A stretch of 34,902 nucleotides of DNA from Allochromatium palmeri (GCF_009720725.1 NZ_WNKT01000042.1:1-34902), one strand, 5' to 3'. Positions 16,722 to 24,950 are shown, counted from the first letter of the stretch. Notes: generated from the sequence alone by a model not told the origin. Made by a program: numbers and translations.

Positions 16722-17465
16722 ATGCATACAGATGATAGGGCAAAGCCCGGATTCAATCCTGAAGAGGTGAAAAAAAGCGCCGAACGCTATTTCGGCCCGG
16801 ATGGCATCACGCTCGATGCGATCAAACGCTTCCTCGCGGATTCGGGGTCACCACCACTGCCCGATGTTGGCAAGCTGTTACAGCTCGCGATCGACCTCCC
16901 TCGCAGTGAAGAACTTGGAAAAGGCTGGGAGCGTTTACTGAAAAGTAATGATCTTGGAGCACTGATTGACGACCCCAAAGCATGCACCGAAAAACACGGG
17001 ATCGGTTCGGATGTGATCAAGACCCGTCTGGAGGCGTTTCAGCGCCGTCTTGACGACATGGAGCCGATCCAATTTCCCGACCCATCGATGATCGCTCAGC
17101 TACTTCTGACAATGGCCGAGCATCTGACTGACAACATGAACGAGACACCGAAGATGACTGATCTTGCCGAGACGATCCAACGCAATGAAGACCTCATTGG
17201 TCAAAACGAGGCGCTGTTGAGTCAGACGGACCGCCTGTTGTCGGAGCACAGGGCATTGCTCGAACAGCACGGCCTCACGCCCGATGCGGTGCGCCGCTTC
17301 ATCGAGAGTGACGCTGTGTCGCCGGAGGATCGCGAGCACATTCGTCAGGAGCTCGCCAAGGCCCAGGAAGAAATCACCGCGCGCGAGGCCCAGATCGAAA
17401 CCGAGCAGGCGCTCGATGCCAAAACCAGTTACGCCAAAAAACCCAAGATGCGGTCGATGGTGTGA
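16722..17465 (+). CDS. Unrecognised coiled-coil protein of the T3SS tip/translocon locus
   Basis: 247 residues, no family recognised. A short motif occurs three times: GITLDAIKRFLAD (28-40), GIGSDVIKTRLEA (93-105) and GLTPDAVRRFIES (184-196). Heptad-rich charged segments follow (about 150-183 and 203-232), and the tail is basic (AKKPKMRSMV). It has no signal peptide or membrane segment. A strong AGGAGA site lies eight bases before the ATG. It sits between EspA-like genes, where a tip-protein chaperone or a secreted regulator might be expected. Its last 57 bases are duplicated at 18059-18116. Confidence 0.75.
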   Translation: MHTDDRAKPGFNPEEVKKSAERYFGPDGITLDAIKRFLADSGSPPLPDVGKLLQLAIDLPRSEELGKGWERLLKSNDLGALIDDPKACTEKHGIGSDVIKTRLEAFQRRLDDMEPIQFPDPSMIAQLLLTMAEHLTDNMNETPKMTDLAETIQRNEDLIGQNEALLSQTDRLLSEHRALLEQHGLTPDAVRRFIESDAVSPEDREHIRQELAKAQEEITAREAQIETEQALDAKTSYAKKPKMRSMV

Positions 17466-17507
17466 GGTGATGCAATTTCAATTTGCTGCTAGACCAGGAG
17501 CAATATC

Positions 17508-18029
17508 ATGTCCGACGTACAGGGTACGAGTCGCCTTGGGGCAATGGCCGGCGCGGAATTACCGAAACCTCAGATGAGTCTCTCCGAGATCCTGCTGATG
17601 ATCGGTATCGAGGCCATGAATGCCAACGACGACCGCATTCGCTTGGCCTACGCCAAGGTGCAGCAGAACAACAAGGATCTTCAGGAGCTCAACAAGGTCA
17701 TGGCCTACCTGGCCGCGCACAAGGATCAGGATATGTGGGAAAACGCCGACATTGGCGATGGACGTAAGCTCGGCGATGTGCTCAAAAAGTTCGGAATCTC
17801 CTATCAGACTCGCGAGAGTAACGGAAAGCCCTTCATCAGCAAGGATGATTTCAAAAAGATCGAGACCGCCGTCAAAGGTGCGTCGGATGCCCTCGGCGGC
17901 ACCAATCAGATCGACATGATGAAGCTGCAATCGACGCTCAATAAACAGAACGAAATGTCACAGATGGTCAGCAACAACATGAGCAAGCTTAATCAGATGG
18001 CGATGTCAGTCATTGGCAACATGCGATAA
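17508..18029 (+). CDS. EspA/SseB-like filament or tip protein, copy 1
   Basis: 173 residues. The order matches the EspA/SseB family: an N-terminal hydrophobic-helix motif (ISEILLMIGIEAM-like, about 25-38), a coiled coil (about 40-70, with YAKVQQNNKDLQELNK), a variable loop, then KKIETAVKGASDAL and a C-terminal coiled coil ending VIGNMR. EspA and SseB polymerise into a sheath on the needle tip and connect it to the translocon. Here such a protein replaces LcrV, which is absent. SD AGGAGC lies eight bases before the ATG. The family assignment is by eye from motif order; Bordetella Bsp22 is another possible relative. Confidence 0.78.
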   Translation: MSDVQGTSRLGAMAGAELPKPQMSLSEILLMIGIEAMNANDDRIRLAYAKVQQNNKDLQELNKVMAYLAAHKDQDMWENADIGDGRKLGDVLKKFGISYQTRESNGKPFISKDDFKKIETAVKGASDALGGTNQIDMMKLQSTLNKQNEMSQMVSNNMSKLNQMAMSVIGNMR

Positions 18030-18058
18030 GCTTGGCACGAACCTTTTGTTGTTGATAG

Positions 18059-18116
18059 GCGCTCGGCGCCAAAACTGGTCATGCCAAGAAACCCAAGATG
18101 CGGTCCATGGTGTGAG
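18059..18116 (+). pseudogene. Orphan 3' fragment of the coiled-coil gene
   Basis: 58 bases 86% identical to 17409-17466, the end of the upstream coiled-coil gene including its TGA. Here they have no start or upstream coding region. They are a scar marking the left edge of the duplication that made the second EspA-like gene. Confidence 0.85.
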
Positions 18117-18159
18117 CGGGTTCAACTTATTTTTTTACCGCGAAATGAGGGTCAATGAC

Positions 18160-18684
18160 ATGTCCGATGTACAGGCTATGAGTAGTGTTGGGGCACTCGC
18201 CGGCGCGGAAGCACTGCCGCCTCGGATGAGCATCTCCGAAATCCTGTTGATGATCGGCATCGAGGCCATGGACGCCAACGACGAGCGTATTCGCGTGGCC
18301 TACGCCAAGGTGCAGCAGAACAACAAGGATCTTCAGGAACTCAACAAGGCCATGGCCTATTTGGCCGCGCACAAGGATAAGGATCTCAATAAAGACGATA
18401 TCATTGATCCGAGTGCCAAACCTCCCATTAAATTAGGTGATGTGCTGGATAAATTCGGCGTTGCCTATTCAGCGGGGACCGACGGCAAGATCGGCAAGGA
18501 TCAGTTCGCCAAGATCGAGACCGCCGTCAAGGGTGCGTCCGATGCCCTCGGCGGCACCAATCAGATCGACATGATGAAGCTGCAATCGACGCTCAACAAA
18601 CAGAACGAGATGTCGCAGATGGTCAGCAACAACATGAGCAAGCTCAATCAGATGGCGATGTCGATCATTGGCAACATGCGGTGA
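18160..18684 (+). CDS. EspA/SseB-like filament or tip protein, copy 2
   Basis: 174 residues, a close paralogue of the protein at 17508-18029. The N-terminal coiled-coil block and the last 75 residues are almost the same (KIETAVKGASDALGGTNQID then the shared C-terminus). The central loop (about 75-105) differs completely, with PSAKPPIKLGDVLDKFGVAY. The variation is confined to the segment expected to be surface-exposed in EspA-type filaments. SD GAGG lies about 11 bases before ATG 18160. The frame is open further upstream, but only through the duplicated spacer. Confidence 0.78.
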   Translation: MSDVQAMSSVGALAGAEALPPRMSISEILLMIGIEAMDANDERIRVAYAKVQQNNKDLQELNKAMAYLAAHKDKDLNKDDIIDPSAKPPIKLGDVLDKFGVAYSAGTDGKIGKDQFAKIETAVKGASDALGGTNQIDMMKLQSTLNKQNEMSQMVSNNMSKLNQMAMSIIGNMR

Positions 18685-18757
18685 GCCGCGCTCGCCCGCC
18701 AGTGCGTGGCGGGAGCCCTGGTCCGAGCCTTCAATCCCGATTCCATGGAGACGCCTG

Positions 18758-19285
18758 ATGTCCGCATCGCCGGAAGAACTGACTGATTCGCTGGTATCCG
18801 AGGTCAGCGAAGACGATCTGGCCCAGATCACGGCCGATTTCATCAAGAATGGCAAAACCCTGCGCGAACTCAAAGGCGTCACCCGCGACGAACTGGAGGC
18901 GGTCTATCAGGTCGCCTATCAGTTGTATTCCGGCGGCGACTATGAAAAGGCGCGCAAGCTCTTCGAGTTTCTCTGCTTCTTCGATCATCTCGAGCGCAAA
19001 TACTGGCTCGGCATGGGCGGTTGCCGCCAGATGCTCAAGCAATACGAACCGGCCATCGAGGCCTATAGCCTGGCCATGCTGCTCGATTCCAACGATCCGC
19101 TGCCGCCCTTCCACGCCGCTGAGTGCCACATCGCCCTCGGTCACCGCGACGCGGCCATCAGCGGTCTGACCGCCGCGCTGGAATGGTCGACGGAGGGTTC
19201 CGAGCATCAGGCGCTGCGCGAGCGGGCCAAGGCGTTACGCGCGATCCTGGAAGAGTCCGCGCCCGCCGCGGCCGAGGAGGGCTGA
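18758..19285 (+). CDS. LcrH/SycD-type translocator chaperone (class II)
   Basis: A 175-residue TPR chaperone (SycD is 168, IpgC 155) for the two hydrophobic translocators encoded next. After an acidic N-terminus, three TPR units are visible: VAYQLYSGGDYEKARKLFEF, the KYWLGMGGCRQMLKQYEPAI unit and the following LGHRDAAISGLTAAL unit. The conserved FLCFFDHLERKYWLG resembles the SycD/IpgC core. The start at ATG 18758 has GGAG seven bases upstream. It lies four bases upstream of sctE, the usual chaperone-translocator pairing. Confidence 0.92.
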   Translation: MSASPEELTDSLVSEVSEDDLAQITADFIKNGKTLRELKGVTRDELEAVYQVAYQLYSGGDYEKARKLFEFLCFFDHLERKYWLGMGGCRQMLKQYEPAIEAYSLAMLLDSNDPLPPFHAAECHIALGHRDAAISGLTAALEWSTEGSEHQALRERAKALRAILEESAPAAAEEG

Positions 19286-19288
19286 GTC

Positions 19289-20227
19289 ATGTCGATTCCA
19301 CCGGATGTTGCCCAACGCCTGATCCATGCCGGTTATGTGCCCGAGCCGACGGAATTGCCGCCGGCCGCCGCGTCCGCGGGGGGCGCGCGAGCCAGCGTGC
19401 CGCCGCCGGTCAGGGATAGCGCCGCAGCGGGGGCCGCGCCGCCGCTGCCGCCGCCGCCCAAGATGAGCATCGAGGATCTGACGCTTGCCCTGACCGCGCT
19501 CGGCGCCAAGATCGCCGAGACCCGCCAGCAGACCTCGATCACCGAGATCAAGGGCAACATGGCCAAGCAGACCGCAGAGAACAAGGCGCGCCTGGCCAAG
19601 ATCGAGGAATCGGCCAAGAAGGCCGACGAGGCCAAGAAGAGCGGGGTGTGGGGCAAGGTGTTCGGCTGGGTCGCGACGATCGCCGCGACCATCGCGGCGG
19701 TCGCACTCTCGATCACCGGCATCGGCGCCCTGGTGGGCGCGGCGCTGATCGCGGCCGCCGTGGTCGGCTTGACGATGCAGATCGTCAACGAGATTCCGGC
19801 GGCCAAGGAGTGGATGGCCAATCATTCGGCGTTCGGCTGGGTCATGATGGGCGTGCAGGTCGCGCTGTCCGTGTGTACCCTCGGCGCGGGGCTGGCGGGT
19901 GCGATCAAGACAGCGACGGATGTCGCCTGGAAGACCGCCGCAGCCATCATCGGTAAGGTCGCCAATCTCCTGGGCGGCACGGCCACGGTTGGCGGCGGCG
20001 CCTCGGGTGTCGCCACCGCCATACTGAACGACGAGGCATCCGGCGCTCAGGTCGATGCCAAGGCCATCGAGGCGGAACTCCTAAAATTGCAAGGGCTGCT
20101 GGACGAGGAGATGGCGCGTCTGAAAAAGATGATGGAAGAAGCCGAGGAATCGGTGTCCATGTGCATGAGCATCATGACGGGCGCCAGTCAGGCCAAGCAG
20201 AACATCATCGCTAAAATGGCGGTGTAA
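19289..20227 (+). CDS. sctE: T3SS major translocator SctE (YopB/SseC/EspD family)
   Basis: A pore-forming translocator inserted into the target-cell membrane. The 312 residues comprise a proline- and alanine-rich N-terminus (about 20-58) and a coiled coil (about 80-118). A first hydrophobic domain follows (about 124-163, VATIAATIAAVALSITGIGA), then a second (about 182-207), then a C-terminal coiled coil (about 255-300). This two-membrane-segment plan is diagnostic of the SseC/YopB family. It is shorter than YopB (401), closer to EspD/SseC. SD GAGGAGG precedes the ATG. Confidence 0.9.
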   Translation: MSIPPDVAQRLIHAGYVPEPTELPPAAASAGGARASVPPPVRDSAAAGAAPPLPPPPKMSIEDLTLALTALGAKIAETRQQTSITEIKGNMAKQTAENKARLAKIEESAKKADEAKKSGVWGKVFGWVATIAATIAAVALSITGIGALVGAALIAAAVVGLTMQIVNEIPAAKEWMANHSAFGWVMMGVQVALSVCTLGAGLAGAIKTATDVAWKTAAAIIGKVANLLGGTATVGGGASGVATAILNDEASGAQVDAKAIEAELLKLQGLLDEEMARLKKMMEEAEESVSMCMSIMTGASQAKQNIIAKMAV

Positions 20228-20255
20228 CGGACGGGACGATTCGGAGGGTTGGAGC

Positions 20256-21044
20256 ATGTCGAATACGATCGACGATCATGCCAGCTTCATTCCGGCATCC
20301 ATGCCGGAGACGAGCGCCTTCGCGGCGGAGACAGACGCGGCGGACGCGGCCCGCGCCGCCTCTGGATTGAACGCCACGCCGACGCGCATCGAGCGGATGG
20401 CGACGGATGCCGTGTCGTCTTGTCAGGCGGGGGCGCCCGAACTGCCGCCCCCCGGTGAGCCAGATCGGCGAGCGATGCAGGACGCGGCTAACCGCGTCAG
20501 GCATCTGTCCGAGGACGGTATGCTGGATGTCTTCGAGGTGATGGCGGAGTTCTACAAGCTGACCCAGACGATGCGCGAATCGTCCAAGCAGGCCGCGCAC
20601 GCCGAAATGGAACGTCAGGTCGCGGAGATTCATCTCCAGGCCGATGAAATGCACAACGCGGCGGTGAACAACCTGGTGGGGGGCATCATTTCCGGCGCCA
20701 TGCAAATGGCCGCGGGCGCCCTTCAGCTCGTTGGTGGCGTGAAATCGCTCAAGATAGCGTCGGAGGCGGATACGCAAGCCAACGCCATGATGACGGCGTT
20801 TCGTGGCGCTTCAGAGGTTGTATCGGGGGTTGGCAAGGGAATCGAGAGCCGTTTCCAATATGCCGCTGCCGCAAACCAGGTGGCCGTAAAGGATCACGAG
20901 GCCGAAGCGACCAGGGCCGCCGGCGAACGCGACGAGATGATGCAGTTCAAGAACAAGATGGAAGAAAACATGCAAGCCACGCTGCAAGCCCTGCAACAGG
21001 TGATGCAGAGCCGCGAGCAGGTCGTGTCCAAGATTTTTGCCTGA
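20256..21044 (+). CDS. sctB: T3SS minor translocator SctB (YopD/SseD/EspB family)
   Basis: 262 residues with one hydrophobic segment (about 138-161, NNLVGGIISGAMQMAAGALQ) flanked by long amphipathic and coiled-coil helices (about 90-135 and 205-258), as in YopD and EspB. It follows sctE in the usual order and would form the translocon pore with it. The ATG is preceded by GGAGG. The N-terminal 70 residues are Ala-, Thr- and Glu-rich and probably unstructured, as expected for the secretion signal and chaperone-binding region. Confidence 0.85.
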   Translation: MSNTIDDHASFIPASMPETSAFAAETDAADAARAASGLNATPTRIERMATDAVSSCQAGAPELPPPGEPDRRAMQDAANRVRHLSEDGMLDVFEVMAEFYKLTQTMRESSKQAAHAEMERQVAEIHLQADEMHNAAVNNLVGGIISGAMQMAAGALQLVGGVKSLKIASEADTQANAMMTAFRGASEVVSGVGKGIESRFQYAAAANQVAVKDHEAEATRAAGERDEMMQFKNKMEENMQATLQALQQVMQSREQVVSKIFA

Positions 21045-21055
21045 AGGAGATTCTC

Positions 21056-22504
21056 ATGTCACGTCCGATTGGAGAAATGCGCATCACGCTGCCGCAGGCA
21101 GTCAATCAGGTTTATGCCGGCGATCTCGCGGCGGCGCGTACCTTGAACGGGCGCTCGGTACAGGCTGCCCCGCCTGGCGCGGCCCGCGCGGCGCGCGCCC
21201 AAGAGCAGCAGCGCATTGCCGCGCCGCCGGCATTCTGGAAACGCCTCTTTAATTTCATCGGTTTGCGCAAGTTCACGCCGGAGGAAAGTTATCGGGCTCA
21301 AACCCATGCGCTCAGCGGAAAATTGCGAGATGCCGTCACCAAGCTCGGCACGGGACATGCCACCAAGGACGCACTGGTTGGACCCATGGGTGAAATCGTG
21401 GGGGATATCAAAAAATTGGCACTGACGGTTCTGGCGAACAATCCGGATATGAAGTTACTGGTTGAGTCGAGAAGGAAGCTCTTGAATCGCCAACCGGCGG
21501 GGGGCGACGCCAAGCAGCAATTGGCCTCGGTCGAACTCAAGATTGAGGCGATGGCCCGCCAAACCGAGAAGGCGATCATCGGCGCCCGACTTGGGGCGCT
21601 CGTAAAATCCATGTCCAACGAGGGGCTCAATCGCTTGCACAGGGTTGCCGATGAGACCCGCGAAAGGCTGCAATCGCAGCTCCGGAAGATAGATCGGTAC
21701 GATGAGAAAAAGGCGTTGCCGGAAGGCCCTATGAAGGACCAGGAGCTCGCGCTGCGCAGTCGGGAGTATAGAAGCTTCGAACGGCCGCTGGGATTGGCAC
21801 TGAGCCTCTTCGTTGCCACCCGCGACGAGCTGGCGAGCCGGAATGCGGCGCGTCAATGGGAAACGTCTGGGGTTGCAACGATCGATATGGATCGTCTCCA
21901 GACGGAAGCAAAACCCCAACTGGAAAGACTGGAGGGTCACCTGGCTCCAGCCCTTTTGTCGCTAGACCATTTTGAAAGAACATTTAGAGACACGAGTCGG
22001 AATATGCACTTTTCCATTAATGGCGAAGCACTCAATATCTGTCAACTCGGGGCTCGCAATAATGATCAGACCGCGGCCATGGCGGCTTATGCCACAGATA
22101 AAGAACGGATAGCCGCCAAATTTGGCGAGAATGCGCCAAAAGTTCTGGCGTTTCTGGATCAGCAATTGATAATGGGCACTACTAATTCAATTCTCAAGAA
22201 CGTCACTGTTGAGATTGGTAATCCTCCAGAGCCTTGCGTCGTGAAAGGCACGAGGATTGGGTTAACACCTGGGACATCTCATATAAATATGAACGTCGTT
22301 GGCGGTGAGAACGCGGTGACTTTCGAGGTCAATATTCGGCGCCCGATTGCCGAGATACTAGATGAAACAGAAGGATCGCATAAGTTCGATCAAGATCGAA
22401 GCTATTTCGATATCAGCTATAAAATAGCCCTCACGTCGGATAATCATCTGACATGGGATGGAGAGCCAAAATTGGCTTACCGCCTGAAAAATCCGAAAAA
22501 CTGA
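21056..22504 (+). CDS. Putative T3SS effector
   Basis: 482 residues, family not recognised. It follows the translocators and precedes a CesT-type chaperone gene by 15 bases, the usual effector-chaperone arrangement. The N-terminal 60 residues are Ala-, Gln- and Arg-rich and likely unstructured, fitting a secretion signal and chaperone-binding region. Residues about 90-310 are helical and charged. The last 160 (from about MHFSINGEALNICQLG) look like a separate globular domain rich in beta strands. DNA encoding this C-terminal domain (about 21960-22500) is clearly AT-richer than the first half, suggesting a domain of different origin. SD AGGAGA precedes the ATG. Confidence 0.6.
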   Translation: MSRPIGEMRITLPQAVNQVYAGDLAAARTLNGRSVQAAPPGAARAARAQEQQRIAAPPAFWKRLFNFIGLRKFTPEESYRAQTHALSGKLRDAVTKLGTGHATKDALVGPMGEIVGDIKKLALTVLANNPDMKLLVESRRKLLNRQPAGGDAKQQLASVELKIEAMARQTEKAIIGARLGALVKSMSNEGLNRLHRVADETRERLQSQLRKIDRYDEKKALPEGPMKDQELALRSREYRSFERPLGLALSLFVATRDELASRNAARQWETSGVATIDMDRLQTEAKPQLERLEGHLAPALLSLDHFERTFRDTSRNMHFSINGEALNICQLGARNNDQTAAMAAYATDKERIAAKFGENAPKVLAFLDQQLIMGTTNSILKNVTVEIGNPPEPCVVKGTRIGLTPGTSHINMNVVGGENAVTFEVNIRRPIAEILDETEGSHKFDQDRSYFDISYKIALTSDNHLTWDGEPKLAYRLKNPKN

Positions 22505-22519
22505 GGAGTGCACCCGATC

Positions 22520-22972
22520 ATGACCTTCGATGAACTGACCCAGTCACTGTCCGGCCGCTTCGGGCTGTCCGAACTCGCCGCCAATCAGGACGGCATGATC
22601 CGCCTGGCCTTCGCCGGCGATGTGGATGTCGATATCGAACCCGAGGCCGAATTGGACGCCCTGCACATCTACAGCGCGCTCGGACCTCAAACCGACGATC
22701 CCGACGTGCTGACGCGGTTACTGGCCGCCAATCTGTTCGGCAAGGACACCGGCGGCGCGGTCATCGCGCTGGATGACTTCCTCAAGCAAATCCTGCTGGT
22801 GCGCACCTTCGCGCTGAGCACCCTGGATGTGGATGCCTTCCTGGCGGCGCTGGAAGAGTTCGTCAATCACGCTGAGCTGTGGCGGAATCGTCTGACATCC
22901 GGTGACCTGACCAGCTACCCGACCCGCGAGCCGGCCACTGATCTGCGTCCGGAACTGATGATTCGCGGTTAG
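22520..22972 (+). CDS. CesT-type T3SS chaperone (likely for the upstream effector)
   Basis: 150 residues, acidic, with the class I (CesT/SycE) chaperone plan: N-terminal helix FDELTQSLSGRFGL, then beta strands (DGMIRLAFAGDVDVDIE), then a helix ending in DAFLAALEEFVNHAELWRN. ATG 22520 is 11 bases after GAGGAG; a GTG at 22508 sits too close to the site. Its position right after the putative effector suggests that protein as client. It shares the C-terminal FL-ALE-FVN---W pattern with the next gene, so the two are probably paralogous. Confidence 0.75.
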   Translation: MTFDELTQSLSGRFGLSELAANQDGMIRLAFAGDVDVDIEPEAELDALHIYSALGPQTDDPDVLTRLLAANLFGKDTGGAVIALDDFLKQILLVRTFALSTLDVDAFLAALEEFVNHAELWRNRLTSGDLTSYPTREPATDLRPELMIRG

Positions 22973-22982
22973 GAAAACACGG

Positions 22983-23435
22983 ATGCCGGCCTCGACACTC
23001 GAAGCGCTCATGACGCACTTTGCCGCGCGTCGCCATCTCGATCCGCTCACAGCAGATGCCGATGGCGGTTACCATTTGCGGATCGACGAGCGCCTCGACA
23101 TCAGGCTGTTTCAGAGCGGCGGGCAGATCCTGCTGGAGAGTTCATTCGGCCCCCCCTTGCCGCCGGAAGACCCGCCGGAGCAGCTGTTGCGGATGCTGCG
23201 TCTCCAACTGACGACGATGTCCGCGGTGGAGGAGGTGTTGACCCTGAATCCCGAGGACGAGACCCTGATGCTGTTCAGACGCTTGCCGGCTGGCCGCCAG
23301 ACACTTGAGGATTTTGAGGACGCGCTCGAAGGGTTCGTCAACCAGCTCGAGCGCTGGACGCGCGAACTGTTCCAACCAGCATCATCCGCTCCGACTGCGC
23401 CGCCCATCCCAACCCTGCAACTGTTTTTCCCTTGA
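22983..23435 (+). CDS. YscB-like class I chaperone
   Basis: 150 residues of the CesT type: an N-terminal helix (LEALMTHFAARRHL), a YHLRIDERLDIRLF strand pair, and a C-terminal helix with ALEGFVNQLERW before a proline-rich tail. In the Yersinia virC operon the gene at this place is yscB, which pairs with SycN to deliver YopN. Length and strand pattern fit (YscB is 137), so a SycN/YscB-like partnership with 10065-10442 is plausible. In Yersinia, yscC (secretin) would come next; here sctD follows after six bases. SD AGGA precedes the ATG. Confidence 0.6.
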   Translation: MPASTLEALMTHFAARRHLDPLTADADGGYHLRIDERLDIRLFQSGGQILLESSFGPPLPPEDPPEQLLRMLRLQLTTMSAVEEVLTLNPEDETLMLFRRLPAGRQTLEDFEDALEGFVNQLERWTRELFQPASSAPTAPPIPTLQLFFP

Positions 23436-23441
23436 TCGTGT

Positions 23442-24950
23442 ATGAGTGCATCGCCTGACCGCTTGATGGCCTGCGAGGATCGCTCGGCCGGTTGGGTGCT
23501 TCGTCTGCTCACGGGTTTGCAGCAGGGCGCTGAGGCGCCCTTGTCCGACGGGGTCGACTATGTGCTTGGCCGCGACGAGACCTGCGACCTGGTGCTGTGG
23601 GACGAGTCGGTCGCGCCGCGTCATCTGGCGCTGCGCGCCGAATCCGGACGGGTGCGGGTGCAGGCTCTGGAACAGCCGCTCGTCCTGCGCGATCGGCTCC
23701 TGGAACCGGATGGAGTGCTCGAACTCGCGACCGCCGCGACGCTGCGCGCGGGCGTCTTGGTGCTGGCGGTGGGACCGTCCGACACCGACTGGTCCGGACT
23801 CATGCCTCCCGATACGCCATCGCCTGCCGGATCGAACCACGCGCCGGACGAGCCGCCGGAAATTCAGACTGAGCCGGACGCAGGGACACCACAGGCAACG
23901 CCCGTGGCGCCTGAGACGATCGCTGACTCACCGGATATCGAGCTTCCGACCGCGTCTGCCGTGACCCCATCCCGAACGCGGCTGGTCAGGATGACCGCCC
24001 TGATCGTTGCCGGCAGTCTGCTTATCGTGCTCCTGATCCTGCTTGGCGTCCTCTTCGAGACAGGCTCGACGCCCGAGGCGGATCGATCGACCGAGGCGAC
24101 GTCGGCTCAAAACATCGAGCGCGCGCGTGCCTTGGCCCAACGAGCCGGAATCGACGACATTGAGATCGACGTCGGTCCCTCTGGACTCCTGACGCTGCAC
24201 GGCTATAGCGCGACGCGTGCCCAGCGCGACGCCTTGACCGAAGCCTTGCTCGCCGAGGGTCTGCGCGCGGACAATCGGCTCTGGCCCGAAGACGTCTTGC
24301 ATGAGACGCTGCGCGAAACGCTGGAACGACTCGGCGCTCGGCATCTCAGCTATGATTATCGAGGACAGGGCGAGGTCCGGGTCCAGGGTATACTCCGCCC
24401 CGGACTCACGGCCGAGCGGCTCGCGCGCACACTTCAGGACGATATACCCGGCATCCGCCGTGTCGTCACCGAGTTGCAGCCGATCGCGCCGCTGTTGCAG
24501 GATTTGCGGGAAGAATTGCGTGCGGCTAGACTCGATCAGAAGCTGACGCTCACCTCCGAGGAACCGCCCGTGACCCTGAGCGGGCGATTGAACGCACGCG
24601 AGATGGAACACTTGACTGCGATCCGCGACCGCCTCGCCGCGCGTTATCCCGAGTTGCCGCCGCTGGTGTCGAGCGTCATGCTCGACGCACCTCAGGCATC
24701 TCCGGCGATGTCGGCGTCGTCCGAAGCGACCGTCTCGGGCGGACCCTGTACCGAGCCGCTAATTCGGGTGGTCGGCGTTCTGATTGGGACCGGCAAGGCG
24801 GCCTACGCGATCCTGGAGAGCGGCGAACAGGTCAGGCGCGGTGAGCGGATCGGCGGACGCTATGTCGTCGAGGAGATCCGTTTCGATCGCGTGATCGCGC
24901 GCGCGGATGGACAGCAGCATATCTTTCCTGTAGGAGTCAGTCACCGATGA
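23442..24950 (+). CDS. sctD: T3SS inner-membrane ring protein SctD (YscD family)
   Basis: Outer component of the inner-membrane ring, linking the secretin, SctJ and the cytosolic platform. The 502 residues (YscD is 419) start with an FHA-like domain (about 17-112, with GRDETCDLVLWD and SVAPRHL). A proline-, Glu- and Thr-rich linker (about 118-178) accounts for the extra length. One membrane helix (184-206) is followed by periplasmic BON/ring-building modules (about 215-400) and a C-terminal domain (about 425-502, GEQVRRGERIGGRYVVEEI). Start ATG 23442; the stop overlaps the next ATG by four bases. Confidence 0.93.
   Translation: MSASPDRLMACEDRSAGWVLRLLTGLQQGAEAPLSDGVDYVLGRDETCDLVLWDESVAPRHLALRAESGRVRVQALEQPLVLRDRLLEPDGVLELATAATLRAGVLVLAVGPSDTDWSGLMPPDTPSPAGSNHAPDEPPEIQTEPDAGTPQATPVAPETIADSPDIELPTASAVTPSRTRLVRMTALIVAGSLLIVLLILLGVLFETGSTPEADRSTEATSAQNIERARALAQRAGIDDIEIDVGPSGLLTLHGYSATRAQRDALTEALLAEGLRADNRLWPEDVLHETLRETLERLGARHLSYDYRGQGEVRVQGILRPGLTAERLARTLQDDIPGIRRVVTELQPIAPLLQDLREELRAARLDQKLTLTSEEPPVTLSGRLNAREMEHLTAIRDRLAARYPELPPLVSSVMLDAPQASPAMSASSEATVSGGPCTEPLIRVVGVLIGTGKAAYAILESGEQVRRGERIGGRYVVEEIRFDRVIARADGQQHIFPVGVSHR

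Larger units (their letters stand above)
17409..18684 (+). repeat. Tandem duplication of an EspA-like gene with flanking sequence
   Basis: Unit 1 (about 17409-18029) and unit 2 (about 18059-18684) are direct repeats offset by 650-655 bases. Each starts with the 3' end of the coiled-coil gene, then an EspA-like gene. The left 58 bases match at about 50 positions, and the 3' halves of the two genes are nearly identical. The middles differ, with unit 2 having a different linker. Confidence 0.85.
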
